DNA of 23,755 nucleotides from Eubacteriales bacterium (GTDB taxonomy: Bacteria > Bacillota > Clostridia > Lachnospirales > Lachnospiraceae), in contig JAUNPT010000013.1 of assembly GCA_030536565.1 (NCBI GenBank), positions 1 through 23,755 of the forward strand, in the 5' to 3' direction. The notes beneath the pieces were generated by a model. The model made no database searches, was not told the DNA's origin, and saw only the letters and a list, made by a program, of their open reading frames with translations. The first letter of the stretch is position 1. Each line of letters begins with the position of its first letter. The translations under genes and the position numbers were made by a program. Shown piece by piece: positions 1 through 8,099 of the stretch.

Positions 1-1
1 T

Positions 2-223
2 AATGCTTCCTTCCTTACAAAACGGATTGTAGATGCTATTCATAAATCTGGTAAGGAGGTTTATGCATGGACTGTAAATGGTGAGGAGGCCATAAGAAAT
101 CTTACTAATAAGGGTGTTGACAGTATTATTACGGATAATCCTATATTAGCAATTGAAACAGTTTATTCAAGGAATACAAGCGAGACTGTGTTAAATATGC
201 TTAAGTATGTATTTAACCAGTAA
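2..223 (+). CDS. Glycerophosphodiester phosphodiesterase family protein, C-terminal fragment
   Basis: The gene is cut by the left edge of the window; the last 73 codons are visible and end at a TAA at 221-223. The visible part reads like the end of a GDPD TIM barrel: a strand with VYAWTVN, then a helix, then the segment GVDSIITDNP. This is the usual last beta strand and closing motif of glycerophosphodiester phosphodiesterases, which split glycerophosphodiesters into glycerol 3-phosphate and an alcohol. The metal-binding histidine and glutamate residues lie in the missing N-terminal part, so activity cannot be judged. About 38 bases separate the stop from the ptsI start, so the two may be cotranscribed. 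Confidence 0.75.
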   Translation, partial: NASFLTKRIVDAIHKSGKEVYAWTVNGEEAIRNLTNKGVDSIITDNPILAIETVYSRNTSETVLNMLKYVFNQ

Positions 224-261
224 GCTAAAGACAGCGGCTTCTATAATACAGGAGGGGATAT

Positions 262-1983
262 ATGCTTAGAGGAATTGGAACATCAAAAGGAATTGGAATG
301 GGAAATGCATTGGTGCTTGTTGAGCAGAATGTAAGGATTAAGACGGAGACAGTTGAAAATGCAGAGGAGGAAATATTAAGGTATAGGAAAGCAAAGCAGC
401 AATTTGTGCATGATACGGACAAGCTTATAGAGGGTTTGGCAAAGCAGCTGAAAGAACAGGAAAAAACAGCGCTTGTGTTAAAAAATCAGGTGTATCTGGT
501 AAAGGATATAGAGCTTAATGAAGGGATTGAAAATTTAATAAAAACACAAAAAATTTGTGCAGAGGCAGCAGTTGAGGACACCTGTAATTTATATATAAAT
601 ATATTTTCAAATATGGAAAATGCGGCTATGAATCAGAGGGTAATAGATATTGTTGATATGAAAAACAGGCTGATTCGTATTCTTATGGGTGTCAATGAGG
701 TTGACTTTAAGGATATTAAACCGGGGACCATAATTGTCGCGAGAGAACTTCACCCATCTATGACTGCACTTATGGATACAAGTCATATTGCAGGTATTGT
801 GGCAGAAAAAGGCGGAGATACTTCTCATGCGGCAATTTTAGCCAGAGCTTTGGAAATTCCAGCGGTTCTAAGTGTTAGAGATGTATGTGCAAAAATAAAG
901 AATGGCGAGCAGGTTATTGTTGACGGGGAATATGGCGAGGTATTTGTAAATCCTATAGAAAAGACGATAGAAATTTACAGACGTAAGCAGAGCGCTTTTT
1001 TGGAGAAAAGGGAAGAACTAAAAAAATATATTGATAAAAACACAGAGACAGCAGATGGTAAAAAGGTACTGCTGGCTGCCAATATTGGAAATGAGCAGGA
1101 GGCAGCAAAGGCTGTAGCAGATGGTGCGGAGGGAATCGGACTATTCAGAACGGAATTTCTTTTTATGAATGGGGTTTCGATGCCTTCAGAAGACGAGCAG
1201 TATGAAGCCTATCGCAGGGTGGCAGTTATATTTAAGGATAAACCGGTTATTATAAGGACACTTGATATAGGCGGAGATAAGGATATTCCATATATGGGGC
1301 TTAGCAGGGAGGCAAATCCCTTCCTTGGATATAGGGGAATCCGTTTCTGCCTTGACAGGGTTGATGTATTTACAGTACAGTTAAGAGCAATTCTTCGTGC
1401 AAGCGCTTATGGACACATAAAGATTATGATTCCAATGGTTACTGCGCTGCAGGAAATACTGGCTGTAAAGAAGATTATTCATGGAATATGTCAGGATTTT
1501 GATAGAAAAGAAATATCGTATGACAAGAATATTAAGCTTGGAATAATGATTGAAACTCCAGCGGCAGCAGCCATGGCAGATGTTCTTGCACATGAGGCTG
1601 ATTTTTTTTCTATAGGTACGAATGACCTTACACAGTATATGATGGCTGTGGATCGTACAAATGAGAATGTTTCTTATTTGTATTCAACCTTTAATCCGGC
1701 AGTGCTGCGTATGATTAAAAGAATTATAAGCTGTGGACATGAGGCTGGGATTGAGGTTGGAATGTGCGGGGAGGCTGCAGGGAATCCGTCAATGATTCCA
1801 TTACTGCTGGCATTTGGTTTGGATGAGTTCAGTGTAACAGCATCTAAAGTCCTTGATACAAGAAAAAATATAGCGGACTGGACATGCAGTGAGGCAGAAG
1901 GCGTGGCAAAGCAGGTTATGGAGTTATATACGGATAAGGAGATATCAAACTATTTAGGAGACTACATTTTAAATAAAAAATAA
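262..1983 (+). CDS. ptsI: PTS enzyme I (phosphoenolpyruvate-protein phosphotransferase)
   Basis: Enzyme I takes the phosphoryl group from phosphoenolpyruvate and passes it to HPr, starting sugar uptake and phosphorylation by the PTS. The protein is 573 residues, the usual length. The N-terminal HPr-binding and swivelling domains carry the phospho-histidine motif GGDTSHAAILAR, with the active histidine at residue 189. The C-terminal PEP-binding barrel has LFRTEFLFM, an IGTNDLTQY segment and MCGEAAGNP, with the catalytic cysteine at residue 502. Both active-site numbers equal those of E. coli enzyme I, so the enzyme looks intact. The ATG follows GGAGGGG at 251-257. No HPr or sugar-specific enzyme II gene lies next to it, so partners must be encoded elsewhere. 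hflX follows after 30 bases. Confidence 0.97.
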   Translation: MLRGIGTSKGIGMGNALVLVEQNVRIKTETVENAEEEILRYRKAKQQFVHDTDKLIEGLAKQLKEQEKTALVLKNQVYLVKDIELNEGIENLIKTQKICAEAAVEDTCNLYINIFSNMENAAMNQRVIDIVDMKNRLIRILMGVNEVDFKDIKPGTIIVARELHPSMTALMDTSHIAGIVAEKGGDTSHAAILARALEIPAVLSVRDVCAKIKNGEQVIVDGEYGEVFVNPIEKTIEIYRRKQSAFLEKREELKKYIDKNTETADGKKVLLAANIGNEQEAAKAVADGAEGIGLFRTEFLFMNGVSMPSEDEQYEAYRRVAVIFKDKPVIIRTLDIGGDKDIPYMGLSREANPFLGYRGIRFCLDRVDVFTVQLRAILRASAYGHIKIMIPMVTALQEILAVKKIIHGICQDFDRKEISYDKNIKLGIMIETPAAAAMADVLAHEADFFSIGTNDLTQYMMAVDRTNENVSYLYSTFNPAVLRMIKRIISCGHEAGIEVGMCGEAAGNPSMIPLLLAFGLDEFSVTASKVLDTRKNIADWTCSEAEGVAKQVMELYTDKEISNYLGDYILNKK

Positions 1984-2013
1984 TTCAATATAGTAAAGAA
2001 AGAGAGGAATTAT

Positions 2014-3258
2014 ATGGCTCAGATTTATGAGACACAGGAAGAAAAGGAACGTGTGATATTGATTGGTGTACAGATAAATGATGTTGATGAGGTCGAGCAG
2101 TCATTGGAGGAATTAAAGGAGCTTGCAGCTACAGCCGGGGCTGAAACACTGGCAAAGGTTATCCAGCCAAGAGACTCGTATCATCCCGGAACTTATATTG
2201 GAAAGGGTAAGATTGAGGAGGTTGGCAGTTTAATTGCACAGCTGGGTGCAACAGGAGTTATTTGTGATGATGAGCTTTCTCCGGCACAGCTTAGGAATCT
2301 GGAGGAGGAATTGAATACTAAGGTTATGGACCGAACCATGGTTATTCTTGATATTTTTGCATCAAGAGCATCTACAAGTGAGGGGAAGATACAGGTTGAA
2401 ATGGCACAGTTAAAGTACAGAATGAACCGTTTGTCAGGTCTTGGAGTAACATTGTCGCGTCTTGGAGGCGGTATTGGAACAAGGGGACCGGGAGAAAAAA
2501 AGATTGAGACAGACAGAAGAATCATCAGGGAACGTATTACGGGCTTAAACAGGGAGCTTGAGCAGATAAAGAAGCATCGTGATGTGGCAAGACAGCAAAG
2601 AATGCGTAATTCTACTATTGTGGCAGCTATTGTAGGCTATACCAATGCAGGCAAATCAACACTGTTAAACAGGCTGACAGATGCAAATGTCTTATCTGAG
2701 GATAAGCTGTTTGCAACGCTTGACCCAACGACAAGAGCTTTACAGCTCCCAAATGGAGAAAAGATACTCCTTACAGATACAGTAGGATTTATAAGAAAGC
2801 TGCCTCATAATCTTATTGAAGCATTTAAAAGCACTCTTGAAGAGGCAAAGTATGCTGATATAATTATTCATGTGGTGGACTGTTCTAATCCGGATATGGA
2901 TAAACAGATGGAGACTGTATATGAGACTTTGGCAGAGCTTGAGGTTGGGGATAAACCAATCGTGACATTGTTTAATAAGTGCGACAAGCTTTCCGAGCCA
3001 GTTGTGTGTAAGGATTTAAGGGCGAAGTATACTGCCAGTATATCAGCATTCCGTGGTAATGGAATTGACGAGCTCATGGATATACTGCAAACTATTATTA
3101 TGGAAAGCAGGATTAGCATAAAAAGAGTATTTTCATATAGCGAGGCAGGAAAGCTTCAGCTTATAAGACAGTCTGGACAGCTTGAAAGTGAGGAATACAC
3201 AGAGGACGGTATTAAGGTTAAGGCATATGTTCCGAGGGAAATATATGACAGGCTGTAA
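2014..3258 (+). CDS. hflX: GTPase HflX
   Basis: HflX is a ribosome-associated GTPase that splits or rescues 70S ribosomes, mainly under stress. The 414-residue protein shows the HflX order: an N-terminal nucleotide-binding-like domain with YIGKGK near residues 67-72, a glycine-rich linker GIGTRGPGEKKIETDRR, a helical segment, and then the G domain. G1 is GYTNAGKST at residues 208-216. Later come the ATLDPTTR switch region, G3 DTVGF and G4 NKCD. The ATG is preceded by AGAGAGG. It sits in a close-packed set with ptsI upstream (30 bases) and the dihydrofolate reductase gene downstream (24 bases). Nothing is missing or broken. Confidence 0.96.
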   Translation: MAQIYETQEEKERVILIGVQINDVDEVEQSLEELKELAATAGAETLAKVIQPRDSYHPGTYIGKGKIEEVGSLIAQLGATGVICDDELSPAQLRNLEEELNTKVMDRTMVILDIFASRASTSEGKIQVEMAQLKYRMNRLSGLGVTLSRLGGGIGTRGPGEKKIETDRRIIRERITGLNRELEQIKKHRDVARQQRMRNSTIVAAIVGYTNAGKSTLLNRLTDANVLSEDKLFATLDPTTRALQLPNGEKILLTDTVGFIRKLPHNLIEAFKSTLEEAKYADIIIHVVDCSNPDMDKQMETVYETLAELEVGDKPIVTLFNKCDKLSEPVVCKDLRAKYTASISAFRGNGIDELMDILQTIIMESRISIKRVFSYSEAGKLQLIRQSGQLESEEYTEDGIKVKAYVPREIYDRL

Positions 3259-3282
3259 AATGTATGGGAGGAGATGTAGATT

Positions 3283-3774
3283 ATGAAGATTATAGCCTTG
3301 GCTGATAAAAAGTGGGCAATAGGGCGAGGAGGAAAGCTTCTGGTTTCTATTCCAGAGGATATGCAGCTGTTTAGACAGGAAACCAGAGGCAAGGTTGTTA
3401 TTATGGGAAGAAAGACGCTGGAAAGTCTTCCGGCAGGTGAACCGCTGTATGAGAGACGGAATATTGTCCTTACAAGGGATATGTCTTATAAGAAGGATAA
3501 TGCAGTTATATGCCACAGCGTTGAGGAGGTTTTGGAGTATGTTAAGCAATATAATGATGATGATATATATGTTATAGGCGGAGGGGAAGTTTATGAACAG
3601 TTTTTGCCATACTGTAACATTGCACATATTACCAAAGTGGATTATACGTATGATGCAGATTGTTATATGCCCAATCTGGATAAAGATAAGAGTTGGAAAA
3701 TTTCACGTGTCAGCGAGGAAAAGACATATTTTGACATATGTTATGAATTTGCAGAGTATACACGTATACAGTAG
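3283..3774 (+). CDS. folA: Dihydrofolate reductase
   Basis: This enzyme reduces dihydrofolate to tetrahydrofolate with NADPH and so feeds one-carbon metabolism and thymidylate synthesis. It is 163 residues, normal for the chromosomal family. Visible hallmarks are the N-terminal strand and Met20-type loop (WAIGRGGK), the substrate acid in IPEDM at residue 26, the NADPH-binding segment VVIMGRKTLESLP, and YVIGGGEVYEQFLPYC. The tryptophan usually found just before the IPEDM segment (LPW in many family members) is valine 21 here. A GGGAGG ribosome binding site lies 11 bases before the ATG. It is the last gene of the leftmost gene cluster; no clear hairpin terminator follows before the next promoter at 3791. 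Confidence 0.95.
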   Translation: MKIIALADKKWAIGRGGKLLVSIPEDMQLFRQETRGKVVIMGRKTLESLPAGEPLYERRNIVLTRDMSYKKDNAVICHSVEEVLEYVKQYNDDDIYVIGGGEVYEQFLPYCNIAHITKVDYTYDADCYMPNLDKDKSWKISRVSEEKTYFDICYEFAEYTRIQ

Positions 3775-3790
3775 AAGGATTCGCTGATAG

Positions 3791-3819
3791 TTGAAATATA
3801 AACGTAAATATGGTATAAT
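3791..3819 (+). promoter_or_regulatory. Sigma-A type promoter upstream of the zinc-ribbon protein gene
   Basis: TTGAAA at 3791-3796 and TATAAT at 3814-3819 are separated by 17 bases. A TG dinucleotide before the -10 box makes it an extended -10. It lies 40 bases before the ATG at 3860. Confidence 0.7.
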
Positions 3820-3859
3820 TATTCAATAATTTAAGACTCTAGGAGAGGGGACAAATAAT

Positions 3860-5452
3860 ATGTTTTGTACAAAATGCGGATTTAACGCACAGGATTCAAA
3901 GTTTTGCCCTAAATGTGGAACACCAATAGCAGATAGAGGCTCTGTACAACAGTCATCAGAGCAGCATGTGCAGCAGAATCAGGATACTATGAATTATTTT
4001 GAAGGACAGGCAATGGGACAGCCACAGCAGGAGCCTGTATCAGTAAAAAAGAAGAAATGGCCTAAGGTGGCGGCTGTTGTGGCAGCTGTTTTAGCTGTTC
4101 TTTGTGTGGCAGGATATTTTGCATATCCTTATATTGCAAATATGATATCACCTAAAAATCAGGCAATTACTGCACTGAAGAATGCAGGTGCGGATTTTGA
4201 GTCTATGCTGACGGATTCCGTTTCATCATTATCAACAACATCAGCAGCTTCTGAGAATGAGCTTAAGGGTTCCCTTAAGATTAACAGCGCTGCGGTAGAT
4301 GGCATGAATTATATGTCCTATTTAAAGGTGGATACAATTAATTACGTAATCCAGACGGATATTCATAAGGAAGTTGTTTCAGGAACAGTAGGTCTGGCAT
4401 CGGGAACATCTGCAAATGTTATTAATGTTTTGTTTTATACAGATGCTGATAATGTATACTTTAAGATTCCTGAATTGTTCCAGGAGTCATTTAAAATGCC
4501 AGTCAGTAATTTAAGTGCCGGCAGTTCTGTTACAGGCTCGCTTGGAAGTCTTTCGAGCGTGTTAGATTCAGCTGACCCTGCTATGATTTCACAGTATTCA
4601 GGAATAATACAGTCAGTAATAAAGGATATTATGACTGGATTTGACAAGATGATAGAGAAATGTGAATATAGAAAGACAGGGGCAAGTACATACCAGTCAG
4701 AGAACGGAGAGATTAAGGTAAATACATTTGATGTTACATTGACAAAGAGCGCATTGCTTGAAGGAATTAACGCAGCTATAGATGCTTTATATGCAGATAC
4801 AGAGGTATCCTCATATATGTCTTTGATTACTTCACTTACAGGTGGCACTAAAGATACAATTAAGGCAGAGGTGCAGAAAGGCCTTAGTTCTATGTCAGAT
4901 ATTCCTTTTACGATTTATGTGGGCAGGGAAGATAAGCTTGTAAAAGCAATTGTGGATTTTTCAGCAATCGGAGTTGCATCTGCAGGTGATATATCATTGG
5001 AGTTTATTGGCAGCGGTAATCCGATGGAGCATGTAGTTATGCAGGCAGGTATTGATGGCACATCTGTGAAGTATACGCTTAAATTATCAGATGGTAAAAT
5101 ATCAGCTGCATTAGATTTTGTTCCTGACCAGACAACAAATAAGGGAGAGTTTTTGAGTATTGGAGCAGACATGTCTGTATCAGGTAATAAAATTACTGTA
5201 GATAATATTTCCTGTAAGGGAAAGGGTGACGGCTACACAATAGATGTTTCGGTGTCAGGTCAGATGAGTGCAGATACATATGGCTCAATGTCCTTGACAG
5301 CAGCGTCATTTAAGGACAGTATGGATTTGTATAAAATAACTTCTGAACAGAGCAATGCATTGTCTGAAGAATTGCTTAAGAATATAGATGTAATAAAGAA
5401 GCTTGTCTCAGATACTTTGTTTAACCAGCTGATTTTAGGGGGTTCGTTTTAA
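3860..5452 (+). CDS. Zinc-ribbon membrane-anchored protein of unknown function
   Basis: I do not recognise a specific family. The 530-residue protein starts with a small zinc ribbon with cysteines at 3, 6, 16 and 19 (MFCTKCGF, FCPKCGTP). A glutamine-rich linker follows, then a lysine cluster (63-66) and one hydrophobic segment at about 70-92. The remaining roughly 430 residues are rich in Ser, Thr, Ala and Gly and look like an exported or cell-surface domain. The positive charges before the membrane segment predict the zinc ribbon inside and the large domain outside. The layout resembles clostridial zinc-ribbon plus lipoprotein-like surface proteins. The start is supported by GGAGAGGGG. The gene has its own promoter at 3791-3819 and ends at the terminator at 5476-5520. 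Confidence 0.85.
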   Translation: MFCTKCGFNAQDSKFCPKCGTPIADRGSVQQSSEQHVQQNQDTMNYFEGQAMGQPQQEPVSVKKKKWPKVAAVVAAVLAVLCVAGYFAYPYIANMISPKNQAITALKNAGADFESMLTDSVSSLSTTSAASENELKGSLKINSAAVDGMNYMSYLKVDTINYVIQTDIHKEVVSGTVGLASGTSANVINVLFYTDADNVYFKIPELFQESFKMPVSNLSAGSSVTGSLGSLSSVLDSADPAMISQYSGIIQSVIKDIMTGFDKMIEKCEYRKTGASTYQSENGEIKVNTFDVTLTKSALLEGINAAIDALYADTEVSSYMSLITSLTGGTKDTIKAEVQKGLSSMSDIPFTIYVGREDKLVKAIVDFSAIGVASAGDISLEFIGSGNPMEHVVMQAGIDGTSVKYTLKLSDGKISAALDFVPDQTTNKGEFLSIGADMSVSGNKITVDNISCKGKGDGYTIDVSVSGQMSADTYGSMSLTAASFKDSMDLYKITSEQSNALSEELLKNIDVIKKLVSDTLFNQLILGGSF

Positions 5453-5475
5453 TCTGATAAATATTTGTTATGTGG

Positions 5476-5520
5476 TACTGCCGCTTTACGATTGATAAAT
5501 CTTAAAGCGGCAGTATTTTT
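5476..5520. terminator. Bidirectional intrinsic terminator between convergent genes
   Basis: A 13-base perfect stem, TACTGCCGCTTTA at 5476-5488 and TAAAGCGGCAGTA at 5503-5515, is followed by a T run at 5516-5520. On the minus strand the stem is followed by a weaker U-rich stretch. It serves the zinc-ribbon gene (+) and probably the amidase gene (-). Confidence 0.9.
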
Positions 5521-5523
5521 GAT

Positions 5524-6453
5524 TTATGAGTACACAATAAAAGTATTGTATCTGAAGCGTCTAAGACGGTGCTCCATTTTAACTGCATTTGCAAGATATC
5601 TGAAAGCACCAACCTGTACCTTATACAGACCGTCCTCATAGATAATAAAGGCTGGAAAACCTTCTATAAGCAAAGAATTTAGGAGACGGTCGGCATTGCC
5701 TTTATTTCTGAAGGCGCCAACCTGTACCCGGTATAGAGGTGTCTGCGGATTGCCTGTATTGTAATACGGGTCAAGGTCAGGGTATGCCTCCGGCTGTTTA
5801 TTTTCAAGGCTTACCGGAGACAAAGGAGAAGGTATAGGGCGTTCTTCCTCGTATGATATTTCGTTTTCTGTATCAGCAGAATCAGGAACGGAGGTTATTC
5901 TGGAATTACCTGGGGACTGGTCATATAAGGTCATAAGTATTCCATCAGCAATTGCCTGTGCTATCTTTTGGAAATTCTCATCAAAAAGCTCATTATCATT
6001 ATCGTTGTTAATAAATCCGGCTTCTATAAGAATAGCAGGCATTTGTGTTCTCTTTAGGACTACAAGGTTAGGACGTTCGTTGATTCCAAGATTTTTAAAG
6101 CCAACAGCCTCTAATTTTTTATTAATATTTTCAGCCATTGCAGCTTTGATTCCTGCGTTATTATATACAAGAGTCTCGGCGCCGCTGTACTGATTTGGGG
6201 TTTCAGATGAATTGCGGTGGATTGATATAAAATAGTCGGCTCCGGCATTGTTTGCATCAGTTGCTTTTTTAAATGGGGTTTCATACATATCATTTGTACG
6301 GGTATAAACTATGTTTACACCGGAATCCTCAAGTATTTTTCCAACTGCCTGTACAAGACGCAGCGTATCATTTTTTTCCTGTCTGCCTTTATAGGTAGCT
6401 CCAAAGTCGCTGCCACCATGACCGGCATCAAGAGCAATTGTGGTTTCTGACAT
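5524..6453 (-). CDS. N-acetylmuramoyl-L-alanine amidase with C-terminal SPOR domain (CwlC-like)
   Basis: This Amidase_3 zinc enzyme cleaves the bond between muramic acid and the stem peptide. With the chosen start it has 309 residues. The catalytic domain (about 5-180) shows DAGHGG (His12), QEKND (Glu26), SIHRNS (His79) and LIEAGF (Glu144), the full set of zinc ligands and the catalytic glutamate. A proline-rich linker leads to a SPOR domain (about 240-309) with the repeated VQVGAFR pattern, which binds denuded glycan strands. The ATG at 6453 has GGAGGTT just before it; an upstream ATG at 6498 would add 15 residues without a good ribosome binding site. There is no signal peptide, as in Bacillus CwlC, a mother-cell lysis amidase. 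It is divergent from the SpoIID-like gene at 6716. Confidence 0.93.
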   Translation of the reverse strand: MSETTIALDAGHGGSDFGATYKGRQEKNDTLRLVQAVGKILEDSGVNIVYTRTNDMYETPFKKATDANNAGADYFISIHRNSSETPNQYSGAETLVYNNAGIKAAMAENINKKLEAVGFKNLGINERPNLVVLKRTQMPAILIEAGFINNDNDNELFDENFQKIAQAIADGILMTLYDQSPGNSRITSVPDSADTENEISYEEERPIPSPLSPVSLENKQPEAYPDLDPYYNTGNPQTPLYRVQVGAFRNKGNADRLLNSLLIEGFPAFIIYEDGLYKVQVGAFRYLANAVKMEHRLRRFRYNTFIVYS

Positions 6454-6522
6454 AGAACCTCCGTTAAATATTGCATTTACCCTATTATATTCACGCATGT
6501 ATTATGTGATACAAATTCCGGT

Positions 6523-6550
6523 ACATTTTCAAAAATAAATGCATATATTA
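6523..6550 (+). promoter_or_regulatory. Sigma-K-like promoter upstream of the SpoIID-like gene
   Basis: ACA at 6523-6525, a 16-base gap and CATATATTA at 6542-6550 match the known sigma-K pattern (AC, 16 bases, CATAnnnTA). No good sigma-A pair was found nearby. The match is short, so chance cannot be excluded. Confidence 0.35.
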
Positions 6551-6609
6551 TATAAATGCAAAAACTGTTCGCTTTTCGGGAATGGAAATTGGCATGAAAA
6601 ATTACAACG

Positions 6610-6690
6610 CTATTTGTGTCGGAGCATCACAAATAGACCTGATGGCAGATGAGAAAATGCATTTGCATATTTCTTACCGCCCCGTCTCAT
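6610..6690 (+). other. Two inverted repeats in the leader of the SpoIID-like gene
   Basis: A perfect 9-base stem, CTATTTGTG at 6610-6618 and CACAAATAG at 6628-6636, encloses a 9-base loop. A second, weaker structure pairs ATGAGA at 6649-6654 with TCTCAT at 6685-6690 around an inner ATGC/GCAT stem. No T run follows, so this is not a standard terminator. No known riboswitch class was recognised. Confidence 0.35.
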
Positions 6691-6715
6691 AAAGTGTTCC
6701 GGAATGGAGAGTAGT

Positions 6716-7990
6716 ATGAATGTTGGATATGTGCATACGTTAGAAACCCCTGTTAATTCAATTGACAGGGGGAGATTAAAGGTAAGCGTTGTGGATCAGG
6801 CAACCAGCAGGCCTATTCAGGGGGCGAAGGTTTTGATTTCATATACCGCAGATCCTGAAAGTACAATAGAAGAAATGACTACAGACCAGAGTGGGGAAAC
6901 AGAAAATATTATGCTGCCTGCACCTCCGGTGGAATACAGTATGGAGCCCGGAATTTACCAGCCATATGCAGAATATACGGTTGCTGTGGAGGCGGAAGAT
7001 TATGAGCCTATGGTTATTTCGGGAACTAATGTGCTTTCAGGAGAATTAAGTCTTCAAAATGTACCTGTTCAGAGAAATATTCCGCCAGGACAGCCGGAAA
7101 ATGTTGTGATAGCGGCTCATACCTTATATGCGGAATATCCGCCAAAAATTCCGGAAAGTGAAATTAAACCTACAAATCAGTCGGGTGAAATTGTACTGAG
7201 CCGTGTGGTAGTGCCGGAAATAATTGTAGTTCATGACGGTGTGCCAGATGATTCTACAGCAAGGGATTACTATGTTCCGTACAGGGACTATATTAAAAAT
7301 GTAGCAAGCAGTGAAATATATGCCACATGGCCAAGACAGACAATTGAAGCAAATATATATGCTATCATGTCATTTACATTAAACAGGGTCTATACAGAGT
7401 GGTATAGAAACCAGAATAAAAATTTTACGATAACATCTTCTACTGCATATGACCATAAATGGATTCATGACAGGAATTTTTTCCAGAATATTTCTGAGGT
7501 GGTTGATGATATATTTGATAATTATCTGTCGAGACCAAATGTAAAGCAGCCTATTCTGACGCAGTATTGTGATGGCAAAAGAGTTTCCTGCCCGAACTGG
7601 ATGAGTCAATGGGGAAGTAAGTATCTGGGTGACCAGAATTATTCATCTATTGAAATTATACGATATTATTATGGTGATAACATGTATATAAATAGAGCGG
7701 AGGAAATTGCTGGAATCCCGTCGTCCTGGCCAGGGTATAATCTTGATATTGGCTCGTCAGGCCAGAAGGTAAGGCAAATGCAGGAACAGCTCAATTTGAT
7801 TGGTGAGTTTTATAATGCAATTCCTGTTCTTGTGCCAGATGGGATATACGGGGAAAATACGGCACAGGCAGTTAGAAAATTTCAGCAGATTTTTAATCTG
7901 CCACAGACGGGTATTGTGGATTTTGCGACATGGTATAAGATTTCAGACAGATATGTAAGGCTTTCAGGTATTGCGGAGCTGAATCCGTAG
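6716..7990 (+). CDS. SpoIID/LytB-like domain protein with C-terminal peptidoglycan-binding domain
   Basis: This 424-residue protein belongs to a clostridial group usually named only for its C-terminal domain. An N-terminal beta domain (about 15-105) resembles carboxypeptidase-regulatory or Ig-like folds (GRLKVSVVD, PIQGAKVLIS). The middle (about 190-330) resembles SpoIID, a sporulation lytic transglycosylase: SSEIYATWPRQTIEANIYA matches the SpoIID pattern around its catalytic glutamate (here Glu200), and MSQWGSKYLGDQ (from Met296) with IEIIRYYYGD matches its closing motif. The end (about 340-415) is a PG_binding_1 domain with DGIYGENTAQAVRKFQ. The ATG at 6716 has GGAG six bases upstream; an ATG at 6704 would add four residues but has no ribosome binding site. 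No signal peptide is visible. The SpoIID assignment is inferred from motifs. Confidence 0.8.
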   Translation: MNVGYVHTLETPVNSIDRGRLKVSVVDQATSRPIQGAKVLISYTADPESTIEEMTTDQSGETENIMLPAPPVEYSMEPGIYQPYAEYTVAVEAEDYEPMVISGTNVLSGELSLQNVPVQRNIPPGQPENVVIAAHTLYAEYPPKIPESEIKPTNQSGEIVLSRVVVPEIIVVHDGVPDDSTARDYYVPYRDYIKNVASSEIYATWPRQTIEANIYAIMSFTLNRVYTEWYRNQNKNFTITSSTAYDHKWIHDRNFFQNISEVVDDIFDNYLSRPNVKQPILTQYCDGKRVSCPNWMSQWGSKYLGDQNYSSIEIIRYYYGDNMYINRAEEIAGIPSSWPGYNLDIGSSGQKVRQMQEQLNLIGEFYNAIPVLVPDGIYGENTAQAVRKFQQIFNLPQTGIVDFATWYKISDRYVRLSGIAELNP

Positions 7991-8053
7991 TGGTATTATA
8001 ATAGAGCTTGTAATTATGTTACTGAAAAATGTTTGAAAAAATGTAAAAATGTG

Positions 8054-8082
8054 TTGACATTGATGATATGAGATGTTAAACT
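8054..8082 (+). promoter_or_regulatory. Sigma-A promoter of the infC-rpmI-rplT operon
   Basis: TTGACA at 8054-8059 and TAAACT at 8077-8082 have the ideal 17-base spacing. Transcription would begin near 8089, giving a leader of about 165 bases before infC. Confidence 0.8.
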
Positions 8083-8099
8083 AACTGAGTTGTTAAATA

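Noticed and set aside
262..1983. Enzyme I as part of a specialised nitrogen-type PTS
   Set aside because: There is no GAF domain as in PtsP, and no EIIA-Ntr or other PTS gene nearby; length and motifs fit the ordinary sugar PTS enzyme.
3133..3627. 164-codon minus-strand ORF over the end of hflX and the dihydrofolate reductase gene
   Set aside because: It is antisense to well-recognised genes, has no ribosome binding site and no family resemblance.
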